NCBI RefSeq assembly: GCF_013386165.1
Contig: NZ_JACAOS010000003.1
Location: forward strand, 1,096,343-1,160,342
Length of the DNA stretch: 64,000 bases
Source: Pseudomonas gingeri
GTDB taxonomy: Bacteria > Pseudomonadota > Gammaproteobacteria > Pseudomonadales > Pseudomonadaceae
Direction of reading: 5' to 3'
The position numbers and the translations under genes are program-made. The notes under the pieces were generated by a model that made no database searches, was not told where the DNA came from, and saw nothing but the letters and a program-made list of their open reading frames with translations. How positions within the stretch are numbered: position 1 is the first letter of the stretch; every line of letters starts with the position of its first letter. This document shows, piece after piece, positions 61,613 to 64,000 of the stretch.

Positions 61613-64000
61613 TCAGACCCCTTGAGTCGCGATGGCAGGCAATGCGGCGCGCGCATCGCGCCCATGAACAAGACTGAAAATCAGTGGAACCAGGAACAGC
61701 GTGGCGATGGTGGCAAAACCCAGGCCGCCGATCACGGCACGGCCCAAGGGGGCGTTCTGCTCACCACCCTCCCCCAGGCCCAGGGCCATCGGCGCCATGC
61801 CGATGATCATCGCGATGGCCGTCATCAACACCGGGCGCAGGCGGGTAAAACCGGCTTCCAGGGCGGCCTTGATGGGGTCGCCGTGTTCCGCCAGGCGTTC
61901 CCGGCAGAAACTCACCACCAGGATGGCGTTGGCGGTGGCCACCCCCATGCACATGATCGCCCCGGTCAAGGCCGGCACCGACAGCGGCGTGTGGGTCACG
62001 AAGAGCATCCAGACAATCCCCGCCAGCGCCGCCGGCAAGGCGGTGATGATCACGAACGGGTCGCTCCAGGACTGGAAGTTGACCACGATCAGCAGGTAGA
62101 TCAGTACCACAGCACCGAGCAAGCCGAACAGCAGGCCGCTGAAGGCCGAGTTCATGGTCTGCACCTGGCCCTGCAACTGCACTTTCGAACCGGTGGGAAG
62201 GTCGCCGGCGTGGGCCGCGATGATCTTCTGGATGTCCACGGACACCCCACCCAGGTCACGGCCCTGGATCGAGGTGAGGATCTCCACCACCGACTGGATA
62301 TCCGACTGGGTCACCACCGAGTTGCTGTGGCTGCGCTCGATCGACGCCAGGGCGCCGAGGGTCTGGTCCGCCGCCGCGCCGGCATTACCGGTCAACGGCA
62401 GGTTATGCAGGGCCGCCAGGGTATCGAGGCTGTACTGCGGGGTCTGCAGGACGATCGGGTAGGAAACGCCGTTGGCGCTGTTGAGCCAGAAGGTCGGCGC
62501 CACCTGGCTGGAACCAGCGAGGTTGACCACCAGGCTGTTGGTGACGTCACGCTCGGTCAGACCCACCAATTGCGCCCGGGTGCGGTCGACATCGATCTTG
62601 AAGGTCGGCAGTTGCTGCGACTGCTGGAGACGCGCATCCACCACCCCGGGGACCCGGCGAATATCGCGCAACAGACGGCTGGCATAGGAGAAGTTGGCTG
62701 CCAGGTTGTTACCGCTGATCTGCAGGTCGATCGGCGCTGAAGAGCCGAAGTTGAGGATCTGCCCGACAATGTCCGAGGCCGGGAACGAGAACACCGCATT
62801 GGGGAACTCACGCGGCAGGGTCTCGCGCAATGTCTTGATGTACTCGGCGGTTGGCCGATGCCCTTCTTTCAGGCTGATCTGGATATCGCTGTCCTGGGAG
62901 CCCACGGTCCCGGTGTTGTTGTAGGCGGTGTTGATACCACTGATGGGCAAACCGATATTGTCCACCAGCGCGGCCAGTTGCTCGGGTTCGATCATCGTGT
63001 GGATCGACTTCTCGATCTCGGCAATCAACTGCGCGGTACTCTCGACCCGTGTGCCCACCGGGGCCCTGACGTGGAGCAGGATCTGCCCGGAATCGACCTC
63101 GGGGAAAAAGTTGCGGCCCAGGAATGGCACCAGGGCGAACGAGGCGACCACAAAGGCGAGCATCGAGATCACCACCAGGCGCCGATGCTCCAGGGCGCCC
63201 TCCAGGGCCCCGTGGTAATACCCACGAAAGGTTTCAAAAGCCGACTCGAAGCCACGCTGGAACTTCACCAGCGGATTGTTCGACGGCGCCACATGGGGCT
63301 GCCCGTCATCGCCGTGGACGTGGGGTTTGAGCAGGTAGTTGGCGAGGGTCGGGACCAGGGTCCGCGAGAGGATGAACGAGGCGATCATGGCGAAGATCAC
63401 CGCTTCGGCCATCGGCACGAACAGGAAACGCGCCACGCCGTCGAGGAAGAACATCGGCACGAACACGATACAGATACACAACAGCGAGACGAACGCCGGG
63501 GTGACGATCTGCGCCGCGCCATCGAGGATCGCCGTCTCCACCGGCTTACCGTGCTCCAGGTGCCAGTTGATGTTCTCGATGGTCACCGTGGCATCGTCCA
63601 CCAGGATCCCCACCGCCAGCGCGAGCCCGCCCAGGGTCATGATGTTCAGGGTTTCGCCGAGCATCGACAGGGTGGCAATCGAAGACAGGATCGCCAGGGG
63701 AATCGACACCGCGATAATCACCGTCGAGCGCCAACTGCCAAGGAACAGCAGGATCATCAGGCTGGTCAGTGCCGCGGCAATGATCCCCTCACGGGCCACC
63801 CCGCTGATCGCCGCACGGACGAACAGCGACTGGTCGCCGATCAGGTCGATATTCAGGTTCGGCGGCAGAGCCGACTTGGATTCGGCCAGCTTGTCCTTGA
63901 TTCCCGCGATCACCCCCAGGGTCGAGGCCGAGCCGGTCTTGAGCACCGGGATCAGCACCGAGCGGTTGCCGTTGACGTGGACGATGTTGGTCTGCGGCGG
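61613..64000 (-). CDS. RND efflux permease, 5' end outside the window
   Basis: About 795 C-terminal residues are visible; the frame is still open at the window edge (reading PPQTNIVHVNGNRSVLIPVL from 64000). Membrane relay GILVDDATVTIENINWHLEH, RND half 2 (FVITALPAALAGIVWML, GVATANAILVVSFCRERLAE), and the C-terminal LIFSLVHGRDARAAL. The family is the HAE1/NFE-like exporter group used for drugs or aromatic compounds. Gene order is permease, adaptor, outer-membrane factor, which differs from the first pump (adaptor, permease). Confidence 0.93.
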   Translation of the reverse strand, partial: PPQTNIVHVNGNRSVLIPVLKTGSASTLGVIAGIKDKLAESKSALPPNLNIDLIGDQSLFVRAAISGVAREGIIAAALTSLMILLFLGSWRSTVIIAVSIPLAILSSIATLSMLGETLNIMTLGGLALAVGILVDDATVTIENINWHLEHGKPVETAILDGAAQIVTPAFVSLLCICIVFVPMFFLDGVARFLFVPMAEAVIFAMIASFILSRTLVPTLANYLLKPHVHGDDGQPHVAPSNNPLVKFQRGFESAFETFRGYYHGALEGALEHRRLVVISMLAFVVASFALVPFLGRNFFPEVDSGQILLHVRAPVGTRVESTAQLIAEIEKSIHTMIEPEQLAALVDNIGLPISGINTAYNNTGTVGSQDSDIQISLKEGHRPTAEYIKTLRETLPREFPNAVFSFPASDIVGQILNFGSSAPIDLQISGNNLAANFSYASRLLRDIRRVPGVVDARLQQSQQLPTFKIDVDRTRAQLVGLTERDVTNSLVVNLAGSSQVAPTFWLNSANGVSYPIVLQTPQYSLDTLAALHNLPLTGNAGAAADQTLGALASIERSHSNSVVTQSDIQSVVEILTSIQGRDLGGVSVDIQKIIAAHAGDLPTGSKVQLQGQVQTMNSAFSGLLFGLLGAVVLIYLLIVVNFQSWSDPFVIITALPAALAGIVWMLFVTHTPLSVPALTGAIMCMGVATANAILVVSFCRERLAEHGDPIKAALEAGFTRLRPVLMTAIAMIIGMAPMALGLGEGGEQNAPLGRAVIGGLGFATIATLFLVPLIFSLVHGRDARAALPAIATQGV

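Overview
The window is a high-GC Pseudomonas chromosome segment, most like the P. fluorescens / P. chlororaphis / P. protegens lineage. This rests on five inverted pairs of Pseudomonas-type REP palindromes (23-bp arms carrying GTAGGAGC...GCTTGC) and on three loci that match P. aeruginosa gene order from memory: the Hxc type II secretion genes, vreA-vreI-vreR, and ict-ich-ccl. I see no rRNA, tRNA, CRISPR array, integrase, transposase or phage gene. Coding density is high.

Layout. 0-3.6 kb: end of a SulP anion transporter, then a leftward MFS permease / maleate-isomerase-like / LysR module. 3.8-6.1 kb: Rid-family protein, SAM methyltransferase, RarD-like permease. 6.2-12.6 kb: RstA/RstB-like two-component genes divergent from an RND adaptor and pump without an outer-membrane partner. 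12.7-21.0 kb: type II secretion genes gspF-E-D-M-L-K-G, leftward. 21.2-30.8 kb: a rightward catabolic unit with histidine ammonia-lyase, an FMN L-2-hydroxyacid dehydrogenase, an FAD D-2-hydroxyacid dehydrogenase, a polar amino-acid ABC importer, a HisC-like aminotransferase and a HutC-type GntR repressor. 30.9-32.9 kb: the remaining type II genes gspI, gspC, gspH, gspJ. 32.9-35.6 kb: vreR, vreI, vreA (cell-surface signalling) and a small secreted protein. 35.7-45.4 kb: itaconate catabolism (TRAP importer, ccl, ict, MmgE/PrpD, acyl-CoA dehydrogenase, ich, divergent LysR). 45.5-54.7 kb: transaldolase, PtrA-like peptide, LysR, HD-GYP protein, chemoreceptor, Tat-type HAD phosphatase, DeoR regulator, MFS permease. 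55.0-58.0 kb: beta-propeller protein, TPR/winged-helix regulator, DUF899 protein, small membrane protein. 58.1-64.0 kb: YghU-like GST and a complete RND set (OMF, adaptor, 5'-truncated permease).

How the genes may work together. The most interesting region is the 21-31 kb unit. Its enzymes form a logical route: imported imidazolelactate (L or D) is oxidised by the two dehydrogenases to imidazolepyruvate, transaminated by the HisC-like enzyme to histidine, and deaminated by HutH to urocanate, which would enter the Hut pathway and could be the inducer of the GntR/HutC protein. Repeats of CTGTATATAC lie in front of hutH and in front of the transporter operon and are the likely operators. This unit sits exactly between gspI and gspG of a cluster whose flanking order otherwise matches P. 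aeruginosa hxc, so it looks like a lineage-specific insertion. The itaconate locus is a full import-and-degradation set with a perfect LysR-type dyad in the divergent promoter and two extra enzymes (MmgE/PrpD and acyl-CoA dehydrogenase) whose role is not explained by the three-step pathway.

All identities come from reading motifs and from recalled families; no database search was run.
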